Source: Oscillospiraceae bacterium
Lineage (GTDB): Bacteria; Bacillota; Clostridia; Oscillospirales; Oscillospiraceae
Length of the DNA stretch: 5,556 bases
Direction: 5' to 3'
Assembly: GCA_028708585.1 (NCBI GenBank)
Contig: JAQVYO010000099.1
Location: forward strand, 1-5,556
Both the position numbers and the translations under genes were made by a program. Numbering within the stretch: the first letter of the stretch is position 1; every line of letters starts with the position of its first letter. The notes under the pieces were generated by a model that was given only the letters and a program-made list of their open reading frames with translations, made no database searches and was not told where the DNA came from. Positions 5,483 through 5,556 of this stretch are shown here, in pieces.

Positions 5483-5556
5483 ATGGATCCATACATCGGT
5501 AAATTTCTCGATAATCGATATGAAATTTTAGAAATGATCGGCTCAGGCGGAATGGC
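5483..5556 (+). CDS. prkC: PASTA-type Ser/Thr protein kinase (PrkC/PknB/Stk1), N-terminal fragment, 3' end outside window
   Basis: Only 24 codons plus two bases are present. They read MDPYIGKFLDNRYEILEMIG and then SGGM, with the next codon beginning GC (Ala). LDNRYEILEMIGSGGMA is the characteristic start of Hanks-type bacterial kinases: the RYEI strand followed by the glycine-rich ATP-binding P-loop GxGGMA (Gly20, Gly22, Gly23). In Firmicutes the full protein normally has a cytosolic kinase domain, one membrane helix and extracellular PASTA repeats that sense peptidoglycan fragments or lipid II; none of those parts can be seen here. Location directly after the PP2C phosphatase, with an excellent ribosome binding site, strongly supports the call. 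Whether PASTA repeats are present cannot be judged from this fragment. Confidence 0.92.
   Translation, partial: MDPYIGKFLDNRYEILEMIGSGGM

Overview
This window is a stretch of core chromosome from a low-GC-phylum Gram-positive bacterium. It most resembles Clostridia of the Ruminococcaceae/Oscillospiraceae type. The assignment is an inference from three things: the gene order priA-def-fmt-rsmB-rlmN-stp-prkC, which is characteristic of Firmicutes; strong AGGAGG-type ribosome binding sites; and roughly half-GC coding DNA with a visibly more AT-rich spacer. All genes lie on the + strand. No mobile element, CRISPR array, tRNA or rRNA is visible.

Layout. Bases 1-545 hold the 3' end of priA (replication-restart helicase). 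Bases 598-1092 hold def (peptide deformylase), whose stop overlaps the fmt start (methionyl-tRNA formyltransferase, 1089-2015) as ATGA. After 39 bp comes rsmB (16S rRNA m5C967 methyltransferase, 2055-3383), and 6 bp later rlmN (23S rRNA/tRNA m2A radical-SAM methyltransferase, 3390-4418). A 305-bp spacer (4419-4723) follows. Then come stp/prpC (PP2C phosphatase, 4724-5455) and, 27 bp later, the first 24 codons of prkC (PASTA-type Ser/Thr kinase), which run off the window.

How the genes fit together. Fmt adds the formyl group to initiator Met-tRNA and Def removes it from the nascent peptide. RsmB and RlmN modify rRNA at or near the decoding and peptidyl-transferase regions. Stp and PrkC are an opposed phosphatase/kinase pair linked in Firmicutes to cell wall, growth and translation control. 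The tight spacing and absence of any convincing terminator suggest that def to rlmN is one transcript, probably reading through into stp-prkC. A candidate extended -10 promoter in the spacer may also drive stp-prkC separately.

No undescribed system is evident. The parts that standard annotation does not explain are the rlmN-stp spacer, which holds a possible 55-codon basic small ORF with an in-frame 12-bp tandem repeat, and two strong adjacent inverted repeats inside the 3' part of fmt.
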